Of a DNA stretch of 9,733 bases, positions 1 through 5,034 are shown piece by piece. Each line of letters opens with the position of its first letter. The first letter of the stretch is position 1. Under the pieces are notes generated by a model. It worked only from the letters and a program-made list of their open reading frames with translations, ran no database searches and was not told where the DNA came from. The DNA is taken from assembly GCA_035553855.1 (NCBI GenBank), contig DATMJO010000083.1:1-9733 (forward strand), read 5' to 3'. Origin of the DNA: JBBDYQ01 sp035553855. Its GTDB lineage: Bacteria; Actinomycetota; Thermoleophilia; Solirubrobacterales; Thermoleophilaceae. A program made the translations under genes and the position numbers.

Positions 1-706
1 CGCGCCGGACCGTGCTCTGCACCCGGTCGGCGATGCGCGAGACCGCGCCCGTGCCCGGGATCGTCCCGAACGGCGTCTCGTCGAGGTTGGGCAGCGTGGA
101 GGGGAGGGAGCGCAGAGCGCGGAGCGGGTAGCGGGGCACCCCCATCAGCCCGCGGGCGAGCATCGACAGCTCGCCGGGCTCCGACTCATGCGGGAGCTCG
201 GCAGGCTCGGGCAGCTCGCGCCCCTCCGGCTGCAGGTCGAGCAGGACTCCCATGATCTCGGCGCCCGAGAGTCCGTCCACGACCGCGTGGTGGATCTTCG
301 TGAGCACTGCCGCGCCGCCGTCCTCCAGCCCGTGGATCAGGTACAGCTCCCACAGCGGACGGGCGCGATCGAGCGGCCGCGCCGCGATCCGCGAGACCTG
401 CTCGGCGAGCTTGGCGGCGGTGCCGGGCGCCGGCAGCGCGAGCTCGCGGACATGGAAGTCGAGGTCGAAGTCGACGTCGTCGATCCAGTACGGGTAGTCG
501 AGGCCGAACGGGACCTCGGCGAGGCGCCAGCGGAGCGGCGGCAAAAGCGGCAGTCGCTCCTGCAGGAGAGCCTGGATGTCCGGCAGGGTGAGCTCGCCTC
601 CGGGAGCGGTGCTCGTGTCGAGCACGGCGAGGCCCGCGACGTGCCCGTACTGACGTGGGGTCTCGAGGGCGAGGAACTGCGCGTCCAGGCTCGTGAGCTG
701 CCGCAT
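1..706 (-). CDS. Wax ester synthase/diacylglycerol acyltransferase (WS/DGAT), N-terminal part, cut by window edge
   Basis: The reverse strand reads open from an ATG at 706 to the window edge, giving 235 residues of a family that is usually about 450-500. The catalytic motif HHAVVDG is at residues 139-145 (bases 292-272), matching the HHxxxDG acyltransferase site. The family motif PLDRARPLWE lies about 30 residues before it, and the N-terminus MRQLTSLDAQFLALE is typical. Such enzymes join acyl-CoA to diacylglycerol or fatty alcohol, making storage triacylglycerol or wax esters at the inner face of the membrane. The start is well fixed: an in-frame TGA lies only five codons upstream, with no start codon between. 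The C-terminal domain is outside the window. The gene is divergent from the SnoaL-like gene across 109 bp. Family assignment is firm; substrate is not knowable from this. Confidence 0.93.
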   Translation of the reverse strand, partial: MRQLTSLDAQFLALETPRQYGHVAGLAVLDTSTAPGGELTLPDIQALLQERLPLLPPLRWRLAEVPFGLDYPYWIDDVDFDLDFHVRELALPAPGTAAKLAEQVSRIAARPLDRARPLWELYLIHGLEDGGAAVLTKIHHAVVDGLSGAEIMGVLLDLQPEGRELPEPAELPHESEPGELSMLARGLMGVPRYPLRALRSLPSTLPNLDETPFGTIPGTGAVSRIADRVQSTVRR

Positions 707-815
707 CGCCCGCGCAGTCTCTCAGGAAGCGGATCTCCGGCGCGAAACCCGGGCCGTATCCCCCGCTTGACGCCCGGCGCGGCTAGGGTGGGTCTCCCTG
801 GAGTTTGGACTCGCG

Positions 816-1178
816 ATGTCGGAATCGAAGAACCTGAAGGCGATCAGGCGCGTCTGGCGTGCCTACGAGAGCGAAGGCCTCAAGGCCGGCGCCGAAGCGC
901 TGCTCGAGATCGCGGCGCCGGACGTCGCGATCGCGCCGTTCACCGCCCAAGGCCGGATCCTGAGCGGCCACGACGAGTACCGGGCCTACATCGACTCGAG
1001 CGTCGCCGACGACCGCACGCGCTTCGAGGCGCGCGCCCACCGCTTCGAGGAGGAAGGCGACACGATCGTGGTCGCCGGCGTGATCCGGCTGTTCGAGGCC
1101 GGGGGCTTCTCGGAGACGACCGTGCGCTGGGAGTACGAGTTCCGCGACGGCATGCTGGTCCGCGCCCGCGCAGCCTAG
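816..1178 (+). CDS. SnoaL/NTF2-like small protein
   Basis: This 120-residue protein has the size and pattern of the NTF2-like/SnoaL fold: an N-terminal helix with a conserved-type WRAYESEG segment, then LLEIAAPDVAIAPF, a GHDEYRAYI stretch, and alternating strands ending in VRWEYEFRDGMLVRARA. Members are small cone-shaped barrels, some of them isomerases, hydrolases or polyketide cyclases and many of unknown function; no catalytic set can be assigned here. The ATG at 816 is preceded by CTGGAG about 11 nt upstream, a modest ribosome binding site. It is the first gene of a rightward run with the zinc-ribbon gene 34 nt downstream, so co-transcription is plausible. The fold call is good and the function unknown. 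Confidence 0.85.
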   Translation: MSESKNLKAIRRVWRAYESEGLKAGAEALLEIAAPDVAIAPFTAQGRILSGHDEYRAYIDSSVADDRTRFEARAHRFEEEGDTIVVAGVIRLFEAGGFSETTVRWEYEFRDGMLVRARAA

Positions 1179-1212
1179 GCGAGGAGCGAAAGATCGGCCG
1201 CCGGTCCGCGTT

Positions 1213-1542
1213 ATGTGGGGCATGGAGCGGCACGCCCCCGAACAGGACCCGCCGGGCCTCTGGATCTGCCCCGAATGCGGGAGCAGCTTCGTCCAGCACC
1301 TCGAGGCCGAGCCGATCGAGGGCCGCCGCTGGCGTCTCGTGCTGCGCTGCCCGGACTGCGAGTGGCATGCCGAGAACGTCCACGACCACGAGGACGTCCT
1401 CCGCTACGACCGCGAGCTCGAGGCGGGCGAGATCCTGCTCGCGCGCTCGCTGCATCTGCTCGAGTCGGAGAACATGGCCGAGTGGGCCGAGAGCTTCCGC
1501 ATCGCGCTGCGCGCCGACCTGGTCGTGCCGGCGGACTTCTGA
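1213..1542 (+). CDS. Small zinc-ribbon protein of unknown function
   Basis: A 109-residue protein with two CPxC knuckles, CPEC at residues 19-22 and CPDC at 46-49, spaced as in a zinc ribbon that binds one zinc ion. The part after residue 50 is acidic and probably helical (DHEDVLRYDRELEAGEILLARSLHLLESENMAEW). It has no signal peptide or membrane segment, so it is likely cytosolic. An ATG at 1222 (MERHAPEQ) is an equally reasonable start; neither has a clear Shine-Dalgarno sequence. The stop is 7 nt before the GTG of the DUF1996 gene, which suggests one transcript. I do not recognise a specific family. The fold is inferred only from cysteine spacing. Confidence 0.75.
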   Translation: MWGMERHAPEQDPPGLWICPECGSSFVQHLEAEPIEGRRWRLVLRCPDCEWHAENVHDHEDVLRYDRELEAGEILLARSLHLLESENMAEWAESFRIALRADLVVPADF

Positions 1543-1549
1543 CGACGCC

Positions 1550-2449
1550 GTGATCCCGCGCCCCGCAACCCTCGCGGGCCTCCTGGCGATCGGCGCCGCG
1601 CTGACGGGCGCGGTCCCCGCCCACGCCGCCGACGGCAACTTCACCGTCACCTGCCGTTACAGCCACAGCGCGCCGGACGACCCGATCGTCTCCCCGGGGC
1701 AGCCGGGAGCCGCGCACCTGCACGACTTCTTCGGGGCGATGGCCCTCAACGCCTACAGCGACTTTGCTTCGATGCGCGCCCATCCGACCTCGTGCCAGCG
1801 CGAGGCCGATCACTCCGGCTACTGGACGCCCGCCCTCCTCGGCCCCGACGGCAGGCAGCATCCCCCCACGCTGACGCGCACCTACTACACGGCGAGCACC
1901 CGCCGCACCAGCACCGTCCGGCCCTTCCCGCCCGGCTTCCGGATGATCGCGCGCGACCCGAACAAGCGAAACCCGTTCGTGGCGCCGGACACGCGACTCT
2001 TCCGCTGGCGCTGCGCGGGCGGCAATCTCGTGCGCGGGCCCACGAGGCCCTTCTGCGACTCCGGAACGCTCGACCTGACCGTCGTCTTCCCGGAGTGCTG
2101 GGACGGGCGGCCCGACAGCCCGGACCACTCCTCCCACGTCGCCTACGCCCAGCTCACGACCGGGCGCACGGGCGACTGCCCGGCCAGCCACCCGACGCTG
2201 CTGCCGCGGATCACGATGTTCATCGGCTACCCGACTCCGGGCGGCCGCCGCTTCGAGCTGGCCTCCGGCGGCCAGTTCTCCGCGCACGCCGACTTCCTGA
2301 ACGCGTGGGACGAGCAGGAGCAGGCACTGCTCGTCGAGCAGTGCCTGAACGCCGGGCGCACGTGCTTCAGCGGAGGCCCCGCCGGCGCGCCCTCGGCGAA
2401 GACGGCGCGCTCAGAGCGACGGGCGCGGACTGCCTCAGCCCGGCGCTGA
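1550..2449 (+). CDS. Secreted DUF1996 domain protein
   Basis: This 299-residue protein starts at GTG 1550. The start is chosen because it begins a clean signal peptide: MIPRP, a hydrophobic stretch LAGLLAIGAALTGAV and a PAHA/A cleavage site near residue 26. The mature part has DUF1996 hallmarks: CRYSH, DDPIVSPGQPGAAHLHDFFG at residues 43-62, a YWTPALLGPDG segment, PECWDG, and a C-terminal HADFLNAWD followed by two cysteines. DUF1996 proteins occur in fungi and actinobacteria, are often secreted, and have no established biochemical role that I know of. The last 20 residues are low-complexity and basic. The same frame stays open back to base 188 only because of high GC; that extension overlaps other genes and is not coding. 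Confidence 0.88.
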   Translation: MIPRPATLAGLLAIGAALTGAVPAHAADGNFTVTCRYSHSAPDDPIVSPGQPGAAHLHDFFGAMALNAYSDFASMRAHPTSCQREADHSGYWTPALLGPDGRQHPPTLTRTYYTASTRRTSTVRPFPPGFRMIARDPNKRNPFVAPDTRLFRWRCAGGNLVRGPTRPFCDSGTLDLTVVFPECWDGRPDSPDHSSHVAYAQLTTGRTGDCPASHPTLLPRITMFIGYPTPGGRRFELASGGQFSAHADFLNAWDEQEQALLVEQCLNAGRTCFSGGPAGAPSAKTARSERRARTASARR

Positions 2450-2453
2450 GGCA
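2431..2453. terminator. Bidirectional hairpin between convergent genes
   Basis: TGCCTCAGC (2431-2439) and GCTGAGGCA (2445-2453) form a perfect 9-bp stem with a 5-nt loop. It lies exactly where the DUF1996 gene and the leftward 140-residue gene converge and contains both stop codons (TGA at 2447-2449 on plus, TGA at 2437-2435 on minus). No T-run follows on either side, so it is not a classic intrinsic terminator. Termination or 3'-end protection for both transcripts is an inference from position. Confidence 0.6.
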
Positions 2454-2857
2454 ACGAGCACGCCCACCGTGCGCGCGTCGCCGCCCGCGGGCGTGAAGCG
2501 GATCTCGTAGTCGTCGGCCTCGAGCGGGACGACGTCGAAGAGGGCGGGCGTGCCGGGGATCGCGTCGGCGATCAGCCCGAGCTCCGGAATGGCGACCTGG
2601 CCAGGCGCGGGGACGCGCACGGTCACGATCGCACGCGATCCTTGCGGGATGTCGCGCCGAGCGCGCCCGGAGGCGCCGGCGTCGAAGCGGATCTCGGCCG
2701 GATCGTCGGCCGCGCGGCCCTCTGCCGGAGCCTTCGGCTCGCGCAGCTCGGGCGCGCGCTCGGGCGGCTCGGCGGGCTCGGGCTCGGACAGCGATGTGGC
2801 GAGAGCGGACGCGAGCAGCACCACCGCGAACAGCATCAGTACCCGCCTGAGATGCAT
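2435..2857 (-). CDS. Membrane-anchored protein with possible cupredoxin-like domain
   Basis: A 140-residue leftward gene. Residues 1-5 are basic (MHLRR), residues 6-23 form one hydrophobic helix (VLMLFAVVLLASALATSL), and 25-50 is a proline/glutamate-rich linker (EPEPAEPPERAPELREPKAP). The remainder alternates beta-type segments (AIVTVRVPAPGQVAIPELG, ALFDVVPLEADDYEIRFTP, ARTVGVLVA), which looks like a small beta sandwich such as a cupredoxin-like domain. No copper-binding His/Cys/Met set is visible, so metal binding is unlikely. It would sit anchored in the membrane with the domain outside. The tail overlaps the DUF1996 gene by 15 bp. No Shine-Dalgarno precedes the ATG; a TAGCAT box 9 nt upstream suggests a nearly leaderless mRNA. 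Real gene: likely. Fold: tentative. Confidence 0.75.
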   Translation of the reverse strand: MHLRRVLMLFAVVLLASALATSLSEPEPAEPPERAPELREPKAPAEGRAADDPAEIRFDAGASGRARRDIPQGSRAIVTVRVPAPGQVAIPELGLIADAIPGTPALFDVVPLEADDYEIRFTPAGGDARTVGVLVASAPG

Positions 2858-2866
2858 GGGCGGGCG

Positions 2867-2872
2867 ATGCTA
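2867..2872 (-). promoter_or_regulatory. Possible -10 box of the leftward 140-residue gene
   Basis: On the minus strand TAGCAT (TANNNT type) ends 9 nt before the ATG at 2857, which would put the transcript start within a few bases of the start codon. No matching -35 hexamer is seen at 16-18 nt, so this rests on one box and the lack of a ribosome binding site. Confidence 0.3.
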
Positions 2873-2895
2873 GCCGTGCTTGGACGGATGGCCTA

Positions 2896-2924
2896 CTCAA
2901 GGTCTCGGGAGAATCCGCCGATAC
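2896..2924 (+). promoter_or_regulatory. Sigma28 (FliA/WhiG)-like promoter of the major pilin transcript
   Basis: CTCA at 2896-2899 is followed after 17 nt by GCCGATAC at 2917-2924. This fits the FliA/SigD/WhiG class -10 (GCCGATAA) in 7 of 8 positions, with a CTCA/AA-type -35 as I recall it for motile actinomycetes. The predicted transcript start near 2931 lies just before the first riboswitch helix at 2945, which supports its use. Similar boxes stand before three minor prepilin genes downstream. Confidence 0.55.
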
Positions 2925-2942
2925 GGATGCGAAGCCAGGGCC

Positions 2943-3037
2943 AAGGTGAAAAAGGCAAAGCTGCCGTGAGGCAGTGACGCAAAGCTCCAGGTCTCCGATT
3001 CGCGGCTTACGAAGACGAGGCGGCTGGGCTACCACCA
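2943..3037 (+). promoter_or_regulatory. Cyclic di-GMP-I (GEMM-I) riboswitch
   Basis: The leader aligns closely with the Vibrio cholerae Vc2 aptamer. P1: GGTG (2945-2948) pairs with CACC (3033-3036). A hairpin CTGCC (2961-2965)/GGCAG (2970-2974) is closed by a GNRA loop, GTGA. The conserved GACGCAAAGC is at 2976-2985. A further stem pairs AGC-T-CCAG (2983-2990) with CTGGGCT (3024-3030), leaving one bulged T. Using Vc2 numbering from memory, pocket positions fall at exact spacing: G14=2948, G20=2954, G21=2955, C46=2980, A47=2981, with C92/C93=3032/3033. A G at position 20 favours c-di-GMP over the A20 variants that read 3',3'-cGAMP. The switch sits on the plus strand, 79 nt before the pilin start codon, so pilin synthesis should respond to c-di-GMP. 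Whether binding turns the gene on or off is not determined by the aptamer. Confidence 0.92.
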
Positions 3038-3072
3038 GGGTCCACAGCGATGGGCCCCGTGGCATTTCTCCG

Positions 3073-3111
3073 GGTCTGGCTAACAGACCAACAGGACTCC
3101 CAAGGAGGAGT
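3073..3111 (+). promoter_or_regulatory. Possible riboswitch expression platform with anti-Shine-Dalgarno stem
   Basis: Two small stems lie between the aptamer and the pilin start. GGTCTG (3073-3078) pairs with CAGACC (3084-3089) around a 5-nt loop, with no T-run after it. ACTCC (3096-3100) can pair with GGAGT (3107-3111), which would bury the ribosome binding site AAGGAGGAG (3103-3110 region). This suggests control at translation initiation, but it is inferred from local complementarity only. Confidence 0.4.
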
Positions 3112-3115
3112 GCAC

Positions 3116-3586
3116 ATGCTGCGGAAGCTCCGCGACCGTATCCAGAGCGACGAGAAGGGCTTCACCCTTATCGAGCTGCTAGTCGTCATGCTGATCATCG
3201 GCATCCTTGCCGCGATCGCACTGCCGACGTTCCTCGGCCAGCAGGAGAAGGGCCAGGACGCCAGCGCCAAGTCGGATGCTCGTAACCTCGTGTCGCACGT
3301 AGAGTCGTGCTTCGCCGAGACCCAGACCTACGTCGACTGTGCCGCCACCGGCGCGCTCGACCCGACGGGTCTCTCGATCGGGACCGGCACCGGACAGGTC
3401 CGCGTGACCTCGACCGACGCCGATTCCTACAACGTCATCGCGACGTCGGAGAACGGCCATCAGTTCCAGGTCGAGAAGGTCGACGGGGCCTTCGCGGACC
3501 CGGCGCGCACCTGCCGCGACGCCTCGTCGGGCACCTTCGGGGCCGACACGAACGACGCCGGCGGCTGCAACAACGGCACCTGGTAG
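3116..3586 (+). CDS. pilA: Major type IV pilin (prepilin)
   Basis: A 156-residue type IVa-style pilin. The leader MLRKLRDRIQSDEKG (1-15) is charged and ends in Gly15; prepilin peptidase should cut before Phe16. The mature end FTLIELLVVMLIIGILAAIALP has Glu at +5 and Pro at +22, the standard features for pilus assembly through the membrane-spanning helix. The globular part carries Cys65, Cys75, Cys133 and Cys151, enough for two disulfides. The ATG at 3116 is chosen over an in-frame ATG at 3050 because AAGGAGGAG ends 5 nt before it, the strongest ribosome binding site in the window, and because 3050 would add 22 residues translated from the leader. A c-di-GMP riboswitch lies upstream and a strong terminator downstream, so it is probably transcribed alone at high level. 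It is most likely the major subunit. Confidence 0.95.
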   Translation: MLRKLRDRIQSDEKGFTLIELLVVMLIIGILAAIALPTFLGQQEKGQDASAKSDARNLVSHVESCFAETQTYVDCAATGALDPTGLSIGTGTGQVRVTSTDADSYNVIATSENGHQFQVEKVDGAFADPARTCRDASSGTFGADTNDAGGCNNGTW

Positions 3587-3614
3587 CTCAGGTTCTGCGA
3601 AGCAGCACTTCGTC

Positions 3615-3650
3615 ACGGGGCGGGCCTTCGGGCCCGCCCCGTCTCGTTTA
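3615..3650 (+). terminator. Intrinsic terminator after the major pilin gene
   Basis: ACGGGGCGGGCC (3615-3626), loop TTCG (3627-3630) and GGCCCGCCCCGT (3631-3642) make a perfect 12-bp stem with a stable tetraloop, followed by CTCGTTTA. It begins 29 nt after the pilin stop and separates the major pilin from the minor prepilin genes. Confidence 0.9.
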
Positions 3651-3675
3651 AGCGCGTGGCCCGACCTGCCGATAG
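3647..3675 (+). promoter_or_regulatory. Sigma28-like promoter of the first minor prepilin gene
   Basis: TTTAA (3647-3651) is followed after 16 nt by GCCGATAG (3668-3675). The GTG at 3683 begins 7 nt after the box, so the transcript would start at or next to the start codon. The -35 overlaps the T-rich end of the pilin terminator. The match is to two short elements only, but the same pair recurs at similar spacing in this locus. Confidence 0.42.
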
Positions 3676-3682
3676 CGGAAGG

Positions 3683-4222
3683 GTGAGGCGACTGAGGACC
3701 GAGAGCGGTTACACGATCGTCGAGTTCATGTTCGTCTCGGTGATCCTCGCCGTCGTCCTCGCGGCGACGCTCGTGGTGCTCGACAAGACCGTCGAGGTCT
3801 TCCCCGAGGACCAGGAGCGCGCACATGCGTTGCGCGACGCCCAGGTCGGGCTGGCCGAGATGACCCGCGAGTTGCGCCAGGCATACGACATCCACGCGCC
3901 GGCGTCCGGCACGGCAGCGGCGGGGGCGATGGTGGTCGACGTGACGCTCCGCAGCGTGGACTACCGGCTGAGCTACGACTGCACGAGCGGCGGGCGCTGC
4001 GTGCGGAGCGCCCAGCCGCTCGTGAACGGCGTGCCCACGGGCTCGCCGGTGACTCGCGTGGTGCTGCAGCGCGTGGTCAACGGCCCGACCGTCTTCACGC
4101 GCACGACCGAGGACTTCGTCAAGGCCCGCATCGAGGTGGCCGCCACCGGGGAGCGCGACCAGGGAGACAGCCACCGGGTCGTGCTCGACGACGGCTTCCT
4201 CGTGCGCAACACCGCCGGGTGA
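3683..4222 (+). CDS. Minor prepilin, PilW/GspJ-like
   Basis: From GTG 3683 this is a 179-residue prepilin. The leader MRRLRTESG ends in Gly9, followed by YTIVEFMFVSVILAVVLAATLVVL: Glu at +5 and one hydrophobic helix. After it comes LRDAQVGLAEMTRELRQAYDI, the helix seen in PilW/GspJ-like minor subunits, then a beta-rich domain with two cysteines (YDCTSGGRC) and a C-terminal end VVLDDGFLVRNTAG resembling the end of the pilin core of the gene at 8044. An in-frame GTG at 3656 would give an 18-residue leader; 3683 is preferred because 3656 lies inside the predicted promoter. Neither has a usable Shine-Dalgarno: GGAAGG directly abuts 3683, too close to act. Likely a minor pilus or pseudopilus subunit in the inner membrane before assembly. 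Confidence 0.85.
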   Translation: MRRLRTESGYTIVEFMFVSVILAVVLAATLVVLDKTVEVFPEDQERAHALRDAQVGLAEMTRELRQAYDIHAPASGTAAAGAMVVDVTLRSVDYRLSYDCTSGGRCVRSAQPLVNGVPTGSPVTRVVLQRVVNGPTVFTRTTEDFVKARIEVAATGERDQGDSHRVVLDDGFLVRNTAG

Positions 4223-4280
4223 CGGGGTGAAGCCCGGGCGGGCGGATCTGGACGTCCGGCTGACCCCTTCCCGAACCATC

Positions 4281-4331
4281 GTCCAGAAAGCGCCTAGGGC
4301 GGCTCGAACAGGGTATGGCCGCCGCCGATCC
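4281..4331 (+). promoter_or_regulatory. Conserved leader with sigma28-like promoter before minor prepilin A
   Basis: GTCCAG (4281-4286), CTCGAACA (4303-4310) and GCCGATCC (4324-4331) lie in the 118-bp gap before the prepilin gene. From the AA of CGAACA to GCCGAT is 15 nt. The ATG at 4341 follows the box by 9 nt. The same three elements at nearly the same spacing stand before the gene at 6596, and two of them before the gene at 5035. This supports the 4341 start over an in-frame GTG at 4227. Confidence 0.42.
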
Positions 4332-4340
4332 ACGGGGCGG

Positions 4341-4970
4341 ATGCTCTCCTTCCGCGGGACCGGGCGCCTGCGGGCGCGCCTCGCCGGCGAGCGCGGGCTC
4401 ACCGTGGTCGAGCTCGTCGCCGTCGCCGGCGTGGTGGCGGGCGCGCTCGTCGCGACGCTGACCGGCTTCACGAGGCTCGACGCCCGAAACGACGCCAGGG
4501 GAGCGCAGCGGACGGCGGAGGATCAGACCGTGCGGGCACTCGACGGGCTCGAGTCCGATCTGCGGGAGACCGCGCGCGGCTCGGCGCGCGCGCCGGGGGG
4601 GATCGAGCGCCTGGGCTCGGACGAGCTCGTCTTCAGAGCGGCGGCGCCCGCGCCCGCGGGGGCGATGATGCGGGTGCGCTACTGCCTCGCGCGCCCGACC
4701 GGTCAGCTCTGGCGCCAGACGCAGGTATGGACTTCGGGCGGCGCGCCGCCGCCGCGTGCCGCGGAGGCCTGCCCCGCGCTGTCCAGGCCGGGGGAGTACG
4801 GGATGGCCGTGGAGGCGGCGGGCGCGATGGCGAACGCCGACGCCCTGCCCCTCTTCCGCCGCCAGGGCGGCGGGACACTGGTCGTGAGCGTCAGGGTCGA
4901 CGAGGGAGCGCCCGGCGGGCCGCAGTCCCGCCTGGAGCGCCGCATCGCGCTGCCCAGGACCGCCAGGTAG
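4341..4970 (+). CDS. Minor prepilin A, PilW/GspJ-like
   Basis: A 209-residue prepilin. The leader MLSFRGTGRLRARLAGERG ends at Gly19; the mature protein starts LTVVELVAVAGVVAGALVATL with Glu at +5 and a hydrophobic helix. RALDGLESDLRETARGSA follows as the amphipathic helix of PilW-type subunits. MRVRYC at residues 110-115 and the WRQTQVWT segment soon after match the gene at 8044 (MRVRYC 105-110, WRQTQTWT), so the two are paralogues. This copy lacks the C-terminal PKD domain of the other. ATG 4341 is chosen because it gives a leader of normal length and lies just after a promoter-like box; the GTG at 4227 would add 38 residues. No Shine-Dalgarno of normal spacing is present. Role as a minor pilus subunit is inferred from family features. 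Confidence 0.85.
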   Translation: MLSFRGTGRLRARLAGERGLTVVELVAVAGVVAGALVATLTGFTRLDARNDARGAQRTAEDQTVRALDGLESDLRETARGSARAPGGIERLGSDELVFRAAAPAPAGAMMRVRYCLARPTGQLWRQTQVWTSGGAPPPRAAEACPALSRPGEYGMAVEAAGAMANADALPLFRRQGGGTLVVSVRVDEGAPGGPQSRLERRIALPRTAR

Positions 4971-4977
4971 GCCACTT

Positions 4978-5027
4978 GTCCAGTCTCCGGCCCGTGCGCG
5001 CGCAGGCGGGGTAGCGGCCGCCGACAA
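4978..5027 (+). promoter_or_regulatory. Weak copy of the conserved prepilin leader
   Basis: GTCCAG (4978-4983) lies 42 nt upstream of GCCGACAA (5020-5027), which ends 7 nt before the ATG at 5035. The -35 position has no clear AA element, so this is either a weaker promoter or a decayed copy of the elements seen before 4341 and 6596. Confidence 0.25.
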
Positions 5028-5034
5028 ATCTCCC

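Noticed and set aside
767..789. TTGACG (767-772) and TAGGGT (784-789) as a sigma70-type promoter for the SnoaL-like gene
   Set aside because: The spacer is only 11 nt, too short for a normal -35/-10 pair. TAGGGT alone might be a -10 box, but there is no second element to support it.
188..1549. Long plus-strand open frame continuous with the DUF1996 gene
   Set aside because: It lies antisense to the WS/DGAT gene and overlaps two better genes in other frames; its translation is low-complexity Arg/Gly/Ala. The signal peptide at 1550 marks the true start.
2943..3037. 3',3'-cGAMP-selective (GEMM-Ib) identity of the riboswitch
   Set aside because: In the alignment the discriminating position 20 is G (2954), not A. 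The call depends on the alignment, which is anchored by exact spacing to G14, G21, C46 and A47.
3050..3115. In-frame ATG at 3050 as the start of the major pilin
   Set aside because: It would place coding sequence in the structured leader and give an abnormal leader of 37 residues, while ATG 3116 has an ideal ribosome binding site.
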